A program made the position numbers and the translations under genes. This document shows positions 24,308 to 35,680 of a DNA stretch of 64,000 nt, in pieces (positions within the stretch are counted from its first letter, which is position 1; every line of letters begins with the position of its first letter). The notes under the pieces were generated by a model. The model had not been told where the DNA came from. It did no database searches and was given only the letters and a program-made list of their open reading frames with translations. This stretch comes from Pezizomycotina sp. ARF18 (Eukaryota; Ascomycota), in assembly GCA_002224055.1 (NCBI GenBank), contig AZLU01000012.1, positions 310,001-374,000 on the forward strand. The letters run 5' to 3'.

Positions 24308-24467
24308 GCGGAGAAGGACTTGTATATTTGCGCCGTTGCGGAGTTGTGGGTCTGTTTAATTAATTGTTCTGTCACTAAAACTCGGAAATTCCCACCATTG
24401 ATCACTCCCACTGATTATCGACAGGAATTTTCGACTAATATTCAACTTTTGACGCCGACACAACTCG

Positions 24468-24500
24468 AATCGCGAATAACTCTACGAGCTATTCGCGATT
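24468..24500. other. Perfect 11-bp hairpin
   Basis: The arms AATCGCGAATA and TATTCGCGATT are perfect reverse complements around an 11-base loop. It sits in the intergenic space between Clr5 B and C, next to an AT-rich 'AATTTTATAAAATTTTATAA' stretch. No T-run follows in a pattern typical of a terminator. The rest of 24310-25055 has no gene that I can support. Confidence 0.7.
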
Positions 24501-25055
24501 TTATACTCGCCGACGTTAAAAATTTTATAAAATTTTATAAAATTTCCGTTTATAGGGGGTAGTTCGCTAGCGTAAGGGGGTGGGGTATTGCCCTGATTAG
24601 GCTAGCAGAGCGTTGCCCGGTAGTGTGGGTAGCGTTGTTTGTTTACGTTGTATATTATTGTGAGGCGATCGACACGGACCCACACTGATATAATGATTGT
24701 CCACTTTCGTCCGCAATATGATGGGATGCCAGATGCTGAAACGCAGCAAAGCAATGCGCCTCGATCTTGGAAGCGGTGACCAGAAGTTCGACTGCGCGAA
24801 CTGCCGCGTTGTTATAGAATTTGATACTAGATTCTGATGTTTGTATCGCTAAAGCTCTAAAAACTCTGCAGGGCAAATTAGGAGACTAAATGTTCTGGGA
24901 TGTACGTTAAGATACGCTTTTGGTATAAACAAAATTCCTTTCTCCTTTAAAAATTAGAATGTAACCAGATGCATTTCAGTATGACAAGTATTACCTGGCT
25001 TATCTCAAAAGTGAAACACCTAACGGGACATTTTCACCGCGATACTAACATCCCT

Positions 25056-27134
25056 CTACCAGGTTCCCGCATTAAGCCCAGGAAAAAGGCTATATATCAC
25101 ATCGTCAGGTACTTCTCCTAATACATCTCCTGGAAGCTCTCCAAATACCTCTCCTGATATCCCATCTAATATCTCAACAAGCGCCTCATTAGTATCTCAT
25201 CTGATGTCCCATCTGTTACCCTTCTAGAGATCTCAATGGGCAATTCTTCCCGGGCTTGGGCTTTCGTGATGTCGCGGGGCGGAACCCATTTCCCATAAGC
25301 TTTAGTATTACCCATATCAGAACAGCTTGGGATATCGCGTGGTAGACCATGTGGTGTTCCAGCTACTGCCTCTTCTGGGCCCCCACTGGCAATTTACAGT
25401 CTATGCCGATACTTGGGTGCTCGGGATGTCGCGTGGTGGAACCCATTGCTCATTTGTTTCAATGACATGGGTATCAGAACGGCTTGGGATAGCTGGCAAA
25501 TCCTGCAAATCCGGGAAATCCGGGAAATCCGGCAACCTAGATTCTAGTGAAGTCTCCTGTTCAGTGCCGGCCATTCCATGGTTCTGAACCCACATGGCTA
25601 CGTCTTCGTAGTTGGTTTCCCTGCCACCTCGAATTACCCCTGAACTATCTCCATGAGCCTTATAGGATTCGGCTTCAAGAACCACTATATTCTTTCTGAG
25701 GCTCTCGCCACTTCGAGGGCCTTCCTTCTCTTGTCCAATTATCTCTTTTCCATTTCCTTCCCGCGGTATTTCGGGCATTTCTTGGAAGTTGGCTTCTTCG
25801 GACAATTGAGACACAAGTTTCTCCCTCTCTTGATCCTCTACGGTCTTCAACTGGACCAGCGACAACCACCAGGCGTCCAGCATTTCTCTAATTCGAGGCT
25901 AACATCTGGCGGCGGTACGTCGTGTCCGCATGTGAGGCCTGTATCACGCACAAACTGGTCACGCTTGCTCCATTGACCGGGGTTTCCCAGGATTCTCAAT
26001 TCCACCCTCCTACAGTGGCGTTCCTCGTTTAAGTGCCTCTCGAAGATATTGAGGACTTCTTCCAAACTATTGAAATACCGGGAAGGACTTATGATAAGAT
26101 CGTCCGGTGGCAAACCCATGTTTGGCGTGCGATCCCCTCAAAAAGTCTCGTGGGATCTGACGAGCGTCTAAAATTGATAGAAAAATCCGGACAATCCAAG
26201 CACAGAAGCTCGTACCCGGACGTCGGACCCATTTTCAAATAAAAGCTATCATTTGGGTATCTGGCCTTTAGAGCTCTGACAGCGAAAGGTTGCCAGCGAT
26301 CTAAAATCCCGATTCTAGGATCTGATGTAGCGTCGGATGTCCCTTGAAAGTTCATCAGTCTGCTCAGTAGTCGGATCCCATTCTTGATCTTGAAGCCGTT
26401 CGTACTAGAGGTGAAAATGGACAAGCCGTGAGAGCTTATAGACCCGCAGACAGAAAAGGCTATAAAATTATGAATAATGATATATCGATATGCGACCATT
26501 AGCGCAAATGTCATGATCAGCGAGAAATACACCGACCGGGGAGTAAATACTCGTATCTTCAAAAGCGTCTGCCACGCTATATACTCGTAGGGGCTCCTTA
26601 CCATCATAAAGTCGCTTTTCGCTAGCCTTCTTTCTAACCCCTTCCTAATTCTCGAACCCGGGATTATTTCCTTTGAAGCGCTCCAGCGGACTGCCGTTTT
26701 CTTCTCTTTATCCTGTGACAGCCTTATCATTGTCTTTTGTGCTACGTGAATCCACTGGCGGTCCGATAGCTTTAAGTATTTCGCATTACCTCCCCATTCC
26801 TCGAGGTGTGTTGCAAGCTGTTTCTCACTATACCAATTTCTTATCAGTATATCTGAACACATCTTCTATCTCCTTCTTTTCGGAACTTCAGCGACGTCCT
26901 CTATTCCTTCTCAGTTCGTTGGGTCGGTAACAGAAAGATAAGCTCTTACCTCGCCGCAAAACCTTCCCTTGCTAGCATTTCCTTTACCTCCTTTAACTCG
27001 TGTTGACGGTAAAGTTCTTCGATCCGTGTTTTCCACCTTTTCCAAGTCTTCGGCGGTATAGGTTCCGTTTTGCGCCTCTTAGAGATTGGCGGCGAGTCCG
27101 TAGAGAAAGCATCAGCAAATTTCACCTTTCCCAT
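25056..27134 (-). CDS. Clr5-domain protein C (tandem trio)
   Basis: Best-preserved member. The N-terminus 'MGKVKFADAFSTDSPP' and 'SKRRKTE' (likely nuclear signal) lead into Clr5: 'WKTRIEELYRQHELKEVKE', 'AREGFAAR', intron 26828-26949, 'HLEEWGGNAKYLKLSDRQW'. A further 'KEIIPGSRIRKGLERRLAK' block precedes a second probable intron near 26.46-26.60 kb. Core motif 'SSHGLSIFTSSTNGFKIK'; module 'YPNDSFYLKMG' and 'ELLCLDCPDF'; Cys/Trp tail 'LGNPGQWSKRDQF', 'TGLTCGH', 'CWTPGGCRW'. Then comes an acidic Glu-rich region with internal repeats (WVPPRDI; DFPDFPDLQD) and the end 'DDVIYSLFPGLNAGTW'. The start at 27134 was chosen by alignment with B. Few frame changes. Confidence 0.8.
25266..25500 (-). repeat. 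Internal repeats in Clr5 C tail
   Basis: Two blocks about 160 bp apart (about 25270-25345 and 25430-25495) share 'GGAACCCATT', 'ATCAGAAC' and 'GCTTGGGATA' in order. Both encode a 'PS-S-D ... WVPPRDI' unit. A 9-bp AAATCCGGG repeat lies at 25498-25540, and a short minisatellite encoding 'GEVFGELPGDVLGEVPDD' lies at about 25105-25165. Confidence 0.65.
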
Positions 27135-27318
27135 GATCGCAGGTGCACAGAGTATCCGTCCGAAGCGTAAGTTGCTCCTCTGATCGATTTCTATGGAGTC
27201 GCCTGCCCAATGTTTACTCGGAAATAATGTGCTCTTGAGACATGATGAATCTTCGGGCGCTGCCAGGGCATGCAGCCTTCTTTTAATCCCCACAAATTAC
27301 AATAGCCAAAACAAAGGG

Positions 27319-27348
27319 TCCAAATCCTTTCAACAAATTAGGAAACTT
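27319..27348 (-). promoter_or_regulatory. Conserved upstream element, Clr5 C
   Basis: In gene orientation: 'TTTCCTAATTTGTTGAAAGG' followed by ATTTGG, about 185-215 bp upstream of the start at 27134. Third copy of the element found before A and B. Confidence 0.5.
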
Positions 27349-27349
27349 T

Positions 27350-30300
27350 TCTTACAATCATTTTAATTACCGAATCTGGGAATTCTCTTGTAGACTAAAA
27401 GCACCTGCAGATACTGAGTTAAAGAGCTGCAATGTAATGCTATTCTCCGACCCTGGTGAGTGCACAAGGAAGGCTCCGTATTCTTCATTGCAATGGAAGA
27501 CTTCATGAGCTGCTGTAACCTAACCAGGTACTGAGATATTTGAAGCCGGTTTTGAGAATTTATTTCCATGCGACTTAGAACCTTCCGCTTGTTGTGACAT
27601 AGTTCCATTCTTTCATGTGCTTGAAGATAAAAAGTGTATTATTTTCCATATCTCTACATCACTCTTGTCGGCACGGATGCTTAATTCACCTACTAGATTA
27701 GACCGGCGAGCCATGTAAGATTCCCCGCTGTAACGAACGTTGTCGAGGCGGGCGGAACATACATTGAAGTCATATCTTCCAGGCGAGAAGCACATGGCGA
27801 ATACATTTTGCTCTGCTGAACCAAAGCCACCACTGTACTATAATCTCTCCACCGTCATCATCGTCATCGTCATCATTCAGAGTGGTTTAAGACGCGTTGA
27901 ATTATTACAGTTGTTTTCTAAGGGTATTCCTCCTGCGAAATTGCAAGTTCGCTGGTCAAGGTGTTGGGGACCATAGCCCAAGCTTAGACTGTTCATGGCA
28001 GAATACCTCCTTGCTTCCAATCAGGAACCAAATTCTTTCCTACAAGTAGGGAAGTTAGCGGCTATATCTTTCCCCAATGAAGAGACCAGTATGCGTGTAG
28101 CCTTGTTAATAGAGCCGCAATCGGGGCGTGGATGCGCTGAACAATTTCCCCATGCTCCAGTCATGGCAAAGATATCAGATTATAGTTCCAGTATTCGCTA
28201 AGAATTAAGCTTATCGCTGTACGAGGACTGCTAGCCCGTTAAATACCAGTACCGTAAGAACTAGCGAATAAGTAGGTATTATTAGTAGTGTGTATTGTGA
28301 AGATTTAGACGATGCTTATTTGGCATGGGAAAATCTAGCAAGACCATCAAATAAACAAATTTACGAGTATAGACTTATTCATTAATACATCCTTATTCGC
28401 CGGGTTTACGGTCTGTATAATATCGGACACGACAAATAGCCGGGCACAGCTGTCTTTTGAACAAAAGTCACGAAGCCCTCTGCGAATACTAAAAAGCACT
28501 AAAACAGTGTGCGGAAACCAAATATAATCTCTAGAATTCGATGATCTGAAACCCATTTTGGTCACATCGTGCGCTCACTCTGGCAGATATATTTAATGGT
28601 CCAGTTGTAGCTGAAGATGGTTCCTATTTTTGAAATCTCAAGTCGTCTTTATTATTACCTGAATCCCGAAAAACTCGGGGAGCCCATAAATGTTAAGAAA
28701 GGATACGCGAGGCTGTACACCTTTACCTACCAGACTTATGGATCCAAACCTCGGTTCCAAGATCTCTCTTGTTACTCGTGTGCTCACACGCTCGCGCCTG
28801 TATTAACCCTTGTCAGATGCCGCGCCTCCATCGTGCGATTTGAGCCTTAACGTGGTATCAGTCGGTTACGTATGTCAGTACCATTACTAGCCACCTATTA
28901 TAATAAATCTGTTTCAACATCGCGGCCCCGACATGCTGGATATGCGAAAAGCACGTCTTTCCCTGTTTCCCAAGAGCCTGGTTACCTTCACAGCCTCACA
29001 GAGCGGGAAGATGACCCGCGCTATTCCGAGAACAGCAAGGCCTAGCGGTAAGAGGTACGGCGGAAATAAGTAGATCCGCCTATCTTTTTGCTGAGAAAAG
29101 ACATATAGCCGAGTCTCCACTGTTTCTTTAGTGTCATTTTTCAGCTGAGAAATGGTCCAAAGATCGTCCTTATTCTTAGAATAAGTGCGAATAGGGCTGC
29201 TATTTTCGTCGAAAGAGAGGATGATTATTCAACAATAATCACCTCTTCAAAATTTCGAGGGAATGCTTACTCGTAAAATTCCTTCAGGAAAGCCTCTTCG
29301 AGAATTTGCTGAATAGTTTGTATCGATGAGGAAATTTACGCGAAATCACGTTAGCTGCACGGTTTTCCTAAAATGTAATCTTACTTTTAAACCAATCAAC
29401 GCTATCAGCGCAAGCCAGAGTCTTGAAAGTCTTCATCGGTGTAGAGGAGCCGATACGTTAATCTGCGAACGATGGCGAAAGAGAGCGTTCTTTCATTTCA
29501 GCTCCGCCATGCCGAGCCACTATATATCTCTCTTTCCTTGAGCGATTTTATCCCTTTATTATGAATTTCAGACATCGTGCAAATAATATATGACGATCTG
29601 TCTCGATATGGAGTGGAGACGAGGAAACAGCCTGCGTGAAAGTCCAGAAACGTGGACCGAGGATGAATATCGATCTATATCTATATCCACTCTAAGCGCT
29701 TTTGTTTGTGGCAAGGTAAGTCGTTCCTCTATTTCGCCTCTTCGGGTTCAGCTGCCCCCGAGTCTGAAGGCTTTTGGAGCGGGAAAAAATACCCCCACGT
29801 TTTTATCGTGGCGATATAATCCAACCCCGCGGTAACAAAAGCGAACTTCTGTCACTTTTTGGGAACACCGAGACTCAGATCGGTCCACCGTTCAGGAAGG
29901 TATGGAAGAAACATTGTTTCACCGAGATGTTTATTAAGTCTCACTATCATTTAAAAAAAAAAAAAAAAAAACAGGCTTTGGATCTGGCGCATACTGTATC
30001 AGGAACACGTTGCCATATTTGAACGATGTGCGCGTTTTTCACATTGCATTGTATCTTGCATATCGACAGGAAATCAACAGTTCCGTTTTCTCAGAAAATT
30101 GAAATCCTCCCGCCTTTTCCTTGCTAAACAGGCTTTACCAATGACTCGTTCAAGGAGGCTGTTTCTATGAATCAGAAGATCAATTGATGCCTAAGGGTGA
30201 CGAGCGAGCATGACCTATTGTGTTTCCTTTACGCTATGAGCATCCAGAAATGATGCATAGGTGTCAAGTAAACGTTATTCAGGTACGTCGATACCACAAC

Positions 30301-31390
30301 TCGGCAACAGGTAAACGCAAGCAAAAGACGCAAAGAAGGCGAACCCACAGGCACATCCGCGCAGGCTGGAAGGATCTTCTGTTTGGGGGGGTGGTATAGG
30401 AATAATCCAAAGGAAACGGGGCGCCCACAACACACCCACTCTTTCTCAAATCCAAGGGCCCATGACTATGGCTTAATTACGCAATGGCTTGGCGAAAGGT
30501 TTTTTTTTTTTCTTCCAACCGTGGCGTCTCGTATGTACATAGAGGAGGGAGTTAAAAAAAAAAAAAAAAAAAAAAACACAACTTTTGAGAACCTATACTG
30601 CTGAAGATTGCATAGAAGGGTACTCGAGTACTTCGGGGAAACCCATCGCGAGTGTTCCAAGACGCATTATGACTTCTCGGTCTTGGACGCCTGATTGGCT
30701 AAAAACGTCCAGATTATGTCCTCGCCCGTACGTGCATTAGCCCTACAGGGAAATCAACTAATGTCAACTGACAGGCATCTGCTATCCTTTTATCTCTTGT
30801 ATCTCTTGCGAATAAGAAATTGGACGAGAAGGCTGAGGTCACTCATAGGACTAATAATAATCAGTAATAATGTCATTTTAGGTATAGCCCGCGAGTTCCT
30901 TTTTTTAAACTGAATTTGGCGGTCATCCCGGTTTAACATGATTACTGACTTTCGTTTTATCGATCATCGTGAGTAAGGAAGAGGAATTCTGAACTAATTA
31001 AAGGGGACGAAATGGCAACCCATCGTACACTGTTATTCGCCTGGAAGTATTAAAAGAACGGCCCGTTACGACATTGCTCTTCTCGTTTAGCATCGACGGT
31101 CGGAAAACCCCACCAGCTATTTTTATTATTATTGTTCTCGACTATCTCTACCAAGACTCTCGTATCTGGTCTTTTTTTAAGGAGATTTAAGACCTCTTTA
31201 ACCGAACTTCTAGAAGAGATCCAAAAACCCGCCGGTACCTACGTTACATTTAACAATAAACCTTTGCTGACCTCCTTGTTCTGTTTTGTTTTGTTATTAC
31301 TAAGTTCTGGTTGTTGCGCTGGATCATACTATTACCCGTGGCAGCTGGCCTCGACCATGGCCTCGACGTCGGGAATACGTCGGTGGAGAA
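27350..31390. other. Four-kb gap without supported gene
   Basis: Both strands hold only short open frames without motifs. Features seen: homopolymers at 29953-29971 (A19) and 30554-30576 (A23), and a weak match to the Clr5 upstream element at 28026-28060. No RNA gene or transposon domain recognised. Confidence 0.5.
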
Positions 31391-31391
31391 C

Positions 31392-33000
31392 ATGCAGATG
31401 TATCTACCAGGCCGGAGGACTATACCAGCGTCTAGACACGCTGAAGAAGACTGGGAGAGGAACAAGTCGCTTATAGTCACTTACTACTTAGGCCATAATC
31501 TGAACCTCTCAAAGGTCATCAGATTAATGAAAGATCAATATGACTTTCACGCAACGTACGCAATATTCTCACCCCCTTTTTATTGTCTCAGGAAGATGTA
31601 TAGTTAACAAAACATACTTTTTGTATAGGGAACAACAATACAAAAAGAAGTTCAGGGACTGGGGAATCCGTAAAAATAACCCCAGCTTCACGACAAAAGA
31701 CATGGACTACATGCTACAGACAATGGCAGAGAGGAATGCGAACGGGAAGCCAAGGACTGGTTGGCGGCTGAACGGTCGTATGCTTGAATATCTTAAAATG
31801 AGGAGACTTTTCAGAAGCGCTATCAGATCAAGAATAGACGCACGTAGGGGTAAATACCCCCTTGTCACAATGCCGGAGCTTGCTTTGTTGTTTGCTGCTT
31901 TCTTTTGTTTTACAAATTTTATATTCTTTCTACTTGTGTACCATCTAAGCGGTTTCTAGGAATCTTTATTATGAGCGCAGTTTCCGTTCGCTTTGCACTA
32001 TATGCTAACTTATAAATCAGTCATTGAAATGGAGCCTCTCAGTCCTTGTCCCGGCCTGTCTCCAATCACGCCTGAGCACCACGGCTGCGAACCTCACGGA
32101 GCTGCGGAGTTGTTCGCCCGTATTTTCAGGCGGCCTCGGTCAATGAGTTCCCTACCAGGACGCCTTTCGGACCTCCTCAACGCTCATCCACCGTTCCCGC
32201 CACTCCGCCAAACACAGATTATCCGTACGATACAATCTCTCCATCTCGTCGCATCGCTTTGGCAGACGACCTCCTCCACTACCTGAATCCCGTTATAGCC
32301 CTGCTGGTCTATTTGCTGTCGAAACTGCGGACGACCGGGAGCCAGGTTTTCTCAAAATCATCATAACATGCAATGATTGCAATTTAGTGTTTCAGTATTC
32401 GCTCTCCTTCCCACCAGGAACGACACCGACGAATCTAGACGCCTCGCTGCGAAACTTATTCCACCGCTGTCGTTGCGATTCGAAGCCGAGCATATATCGA
32501 CTTCCGGCACAGGAATAAAATTCTCGAGCGGTTCTGCGGACACTGCTTTTACGCCGCCGCCTCTTGTTCAGCGCCGCAGCTTCGGCAGGGATTACCAGTA
32601 CGCAAGAGATGAATTATTTCCCTGCAGACGAGCACGAGCTGGCAGCAGCGTGGATAACGGCAGCTATTCGCTGTCCAGCGCGGATTTGTGGTCCGGCACG
32701 CCAGTATCGTCGGCGGAGGGAGTGCAGTGGGGGCAGTTTGTCAATTTTGATATCTGGAGCGATCAGAATCAAGTTTCAGCAACAGCAACACCCGAGAGTG
32801 CCCGGACACGGATTGGGACTCGAAGGATTGCAAGTTTCAGTATTAATTCCCCGAGCTCAAACCACGGTTCTCTCCGGACCCGTGTTCTTACCTTCGGACT
32901 AGCTCAACCCCCGACCCGCAGAACTTATGATCTCATAAGACTTTCGGCGAGAAGCTCGAAATTACTTCCTTTCCTTTTTTTTTTTTTTTTTCGTTTATCG
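31392..33000 (+). CDS. Clr5-domain protein D
   Basis: The start at 31392 begins 'MQMYLPGRRTIPASRHAEED'. Clr5: 'WERNKSLIVTYYLGHNLNL' and 'KDQYDFHAT', intron 31556-31628, then 'QQYKKKFRDWGIRKNNPSF'. The following helical block ends 'MRRLFRSAIRSRIDARRG'. A second intron, 31850-32020 with a TGCTAAC branch, joins in frame to the core motif 'SPCPGLSPITPEHHGCE'. Downstream are 'DTISPSRRIALADDLLHYL', a Cys-containing 'LFHRCRCDSK', and a C-terminal 'NGSYSLSSADLW' that may be a diverged form of the SLSDI tail. One or two frame changes after 32.14 kb. The 3' end lies between 32.9 and 33.1 kb. Single gene, not in tandem. Confidence 0.7.
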
Positions 33001-33129
33001 ACCCTTTGGTGGCATGCGGTTAGTTTCCACCCATCACTACTACACTCTGCAGTTGCCATTTATCCCGTTCTTGCGCCAACCAACCTTTCACACCTATTTT
33101 CTACTCAAACTTTTCTTCCAAGCATTTAA

Positions 33130-34276
33130 GGAGTTCCAGTCCCAGTCTCATTATCTCTACTTCTCTACTTTGTTGTTTCGCGTCTAAATTCTCGATCTTG
33201 TTTTCTCTATAATGCTAGGTGTCTTTGTTAACGTTGTCATGCTATATTTCCCCACTTTTTTCTTCTGAGGTTTTTCATCCTTCACATTTTCGTTACGTAA
33301 CGTCAGGCACGGTTTCCTCCTTGTTCCCCCTTTTTCTGACTTCACGTTCATGTTATTTATTTTTTATTTTTATTTTTTTTCCATTTTTCAGGAGCACGGC
33401 GATATTGTGGAGTTGATGTTTGTTCACCGTAAATGTCTTAGGCATTGGCAGGAGACTGGAGTCCCCAAGGTTTCTTGAATATGTAAACAAGCTATTCAGA
33501 AAAGATTTATTTGACTCCGTTCCATCGGACAATTATCATAGTTAATGATGAGAATATGAGATAGATCAGGAGTTTCGTTCTTATATGATGTTACACATCG
33601 TTTTTCTTTGATATGCTTTGCTCATTCGCTGTATGTAAGGTTTCTTAGCTAGTTAGTGTATTTGAAAAGGTTTAGAACTTCGATTGCCGCAAAACATCCC
33701 CCTATTATATTATCGCTCAATCACTATCACAGACTTCAAGTCTGCCCATGTGAACAACTGATACCTGAGCTCGCAAGAATAGTTGCAAGTGTCAAATGCT
33801 ATTGAGGGGTTCCTTAAAGCCCTGTGAATAAAGCTAAAAGTGCGGGCACCAATGCTAAGCGAGCGGCGTGATGATCTGGCGTATAACGATTCGGCGCCGT
33901 TAAGCTTCTGGAGTAAACAGTAAATGGGGCTCTTCAAAAAATCTCTGCAGGTATTCGCTGTCCTGGGTTCCCCTAGTTCTTTTCATAAGACTCATTAATA
34001 GGCAACCCGTGGAAAGCATGTTTTAAAACTTTTTTTTAAAGCCCCCCTAATGTCCCCTCGTTCTTGCATCGAGAAAACGCGGCGTTCACTAATATAACCT
34101 TCCAGTGCTCCGAAGAAAACGATATCAACGCCTCTCTCCCCAGGTCACCGTCACTATCAAGTTCAAGGAACGTTCGATTCAGGGCAAGGCTTTCTTCAAT
34201 CCTTCGCAAAGCGCGCCCCAACTCGTTCTAGGATAGACCAACAAGCCTATCGCCGCATCCTACCAGCGTTGGAAAC
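33130..34276. other. Intergenic, no gene seen
   Basis: Pyrimidine-rich stretch at 33.2-33.4 kb, otherwise unremarkable. Short open frames lack motifs. Confidence 0.5.
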
Positions 34277-35273
34277 ATGGCACCTTCCACGAAAGATTTC
34301 GTTCCCTCGGACGTGTTTTCCGAGCCGACCGTTGTCCCGCCCCTAAAACAACCCCATTACTCCACTGTAATTTTCTACACGGCCGTGGTGACTCCTCGTC
34401 TTCGTTCTCTTACATTCTAAGGGATCCCGCCTGCCGCGCTAATCTCACCCTCACGCTCCGCAACCGGCTCCCACAACACATCGTTCATATTCCCTCAAAC
34501 GAAGCTTCGTCGAAGTACGGAGAACGGCATGGTGTGGACGAGTGGTTCGACCTAATGGAGCTCAAAGCGCCCTGCTACGAGGGAAGAACTGCAGATAGTA
34601 GGGTTGAGAGGAAGCAGGGGGATGGGTGGCGGGAATTAATAGAGAAGGAAAAGGATAAAGGAATACCGGAGGGAAAATTATTCTGTGCGGTATAAGTCAG
34701 GGCTGCGCGACGGGCTTGCACGCATTACTTGGGTACGAGGGAAGCTGGCGGATTTGTGGGCTTCAGTGGGTGTTCCCGTTCAGAAACAGGTAATGGATAT
34801 CTTGGAAGGACAGAGAGCTACCCCGAGAAGAGAAGTAAGGCAGTGAACATGTTGAGGAAGCTGGTGTTCGATTTGCCTGAGATTAAACTTCACGATGATC
34901 AGTTGATACTATTCCTAAGGACATCGGAGTAGAGAAAATTCTAGACGCGAGGCAAGGTTGAAGTATCAGATGAGAAAGACGAGAGCATGACCAATGCTAA
35001 GGTTAGCAAGATCTTACAGACACCTGTATTCCTGGGACACGGTACCCTCGATGACATCGTCGACATCAAACTTGGAGAAGGAATGAGGGATATGTGCGAG
35101 CGATTCGGAATGGACGTTACGTGGAAGAAGTATAACTATTTCACTGGTATCAAGCGCCGGAGCAGCTTGAAGATGTCGTTGACTGGATCGCCGAAAAGGG
35201 ATGGGAAAAGGCTGGGAGTTGGAGATCGACGACGGGGAATATGAGCCTCGAGAGGACGATAATTAAGACATAA
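34277..35273 (+). CDS. Acyl-protein thioesterase/carboxylesterase-like hydrolase
   Basis: A serine hydrolase of the alpha/beta fold, Abhydrolase_2 type. The start 'MAPSTKDFVPSDVFSEP' is followed by 'YSTVIF' and 'LHGRGDSSSSF' (oxyanion-loop region), a variable middle, the nucleophile elbow with G-x-S-x-G ('GISQGCA') near 34.69 kb, 'GGFVGFSG', the acid loop 'PVFLGHGTLDDIVD', and the His region 'HWYQAPEQLEDVVDW'. All three catalytic elements are therefore encoded. The family hydrolyses thioester or carboxylester bonds on lipids or acylated proteins, usually in the cytosol. The frame changes by one base several times, for example at a short C run near 34375 and just before the catalytic His near 35150. 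The stop is uncertain by a few codons. Confidence 0.75.
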
Positions 35274-35680
35274 CATTTGTTATAGCGTAAGAGAATTGCT
35301 AGTGGGAGGATATCGGCCAGATTCGTTTCTAATATCTCAGCGGATAGACTTCAAGATCACATCCTGGCTATAGTATGCTTCATTCTATTTGAATAACGTT
35401 TCGTCATGACGCTCGCTACATACATCTTATAAAGAGGTACGCAAGCACCGCTTGCTTCGGATCTTGCTAGAAAAGATCGTGATACTCATTACCACGCCCA
35501 AATTACCGTGTCATTGGAGACTATTAATTCCGTCGTCTGGTACTGCTCTACTCGAGATGTAGCAGCCTGTCCCTATTGTAAACGTAAATTATAAAACGAA
35601 TCAAAACGAATGTCTGGGTCCATCCGAGGAAAATGCAAGGTATATATGCTCCCGACGCGTGCCGCACGCCTTTCCCTGCC

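Noticed and set aside
15686-27134. Clr5 loci as parts of a DNA transposon
   Set aside because: No terminal inverted repeats, target duplications or transposase motifs were found around any copy; tandem duplication explains the trio.
28020-28062. Possible fourth copy of the Clr5 upstream element
   Set aside because: Resembles the element of gene B (CCAAATTC ... AGCGG) but the core TTTCCTAATTTGT is not kept and no Clr5 sequence follows on the minus strand.
31132-31476. Plus-strand 114-codon frame overlapping the start of Clr5 D
   Set aside because: The Clr5 frame explains the region; this frame has no recognisable content.
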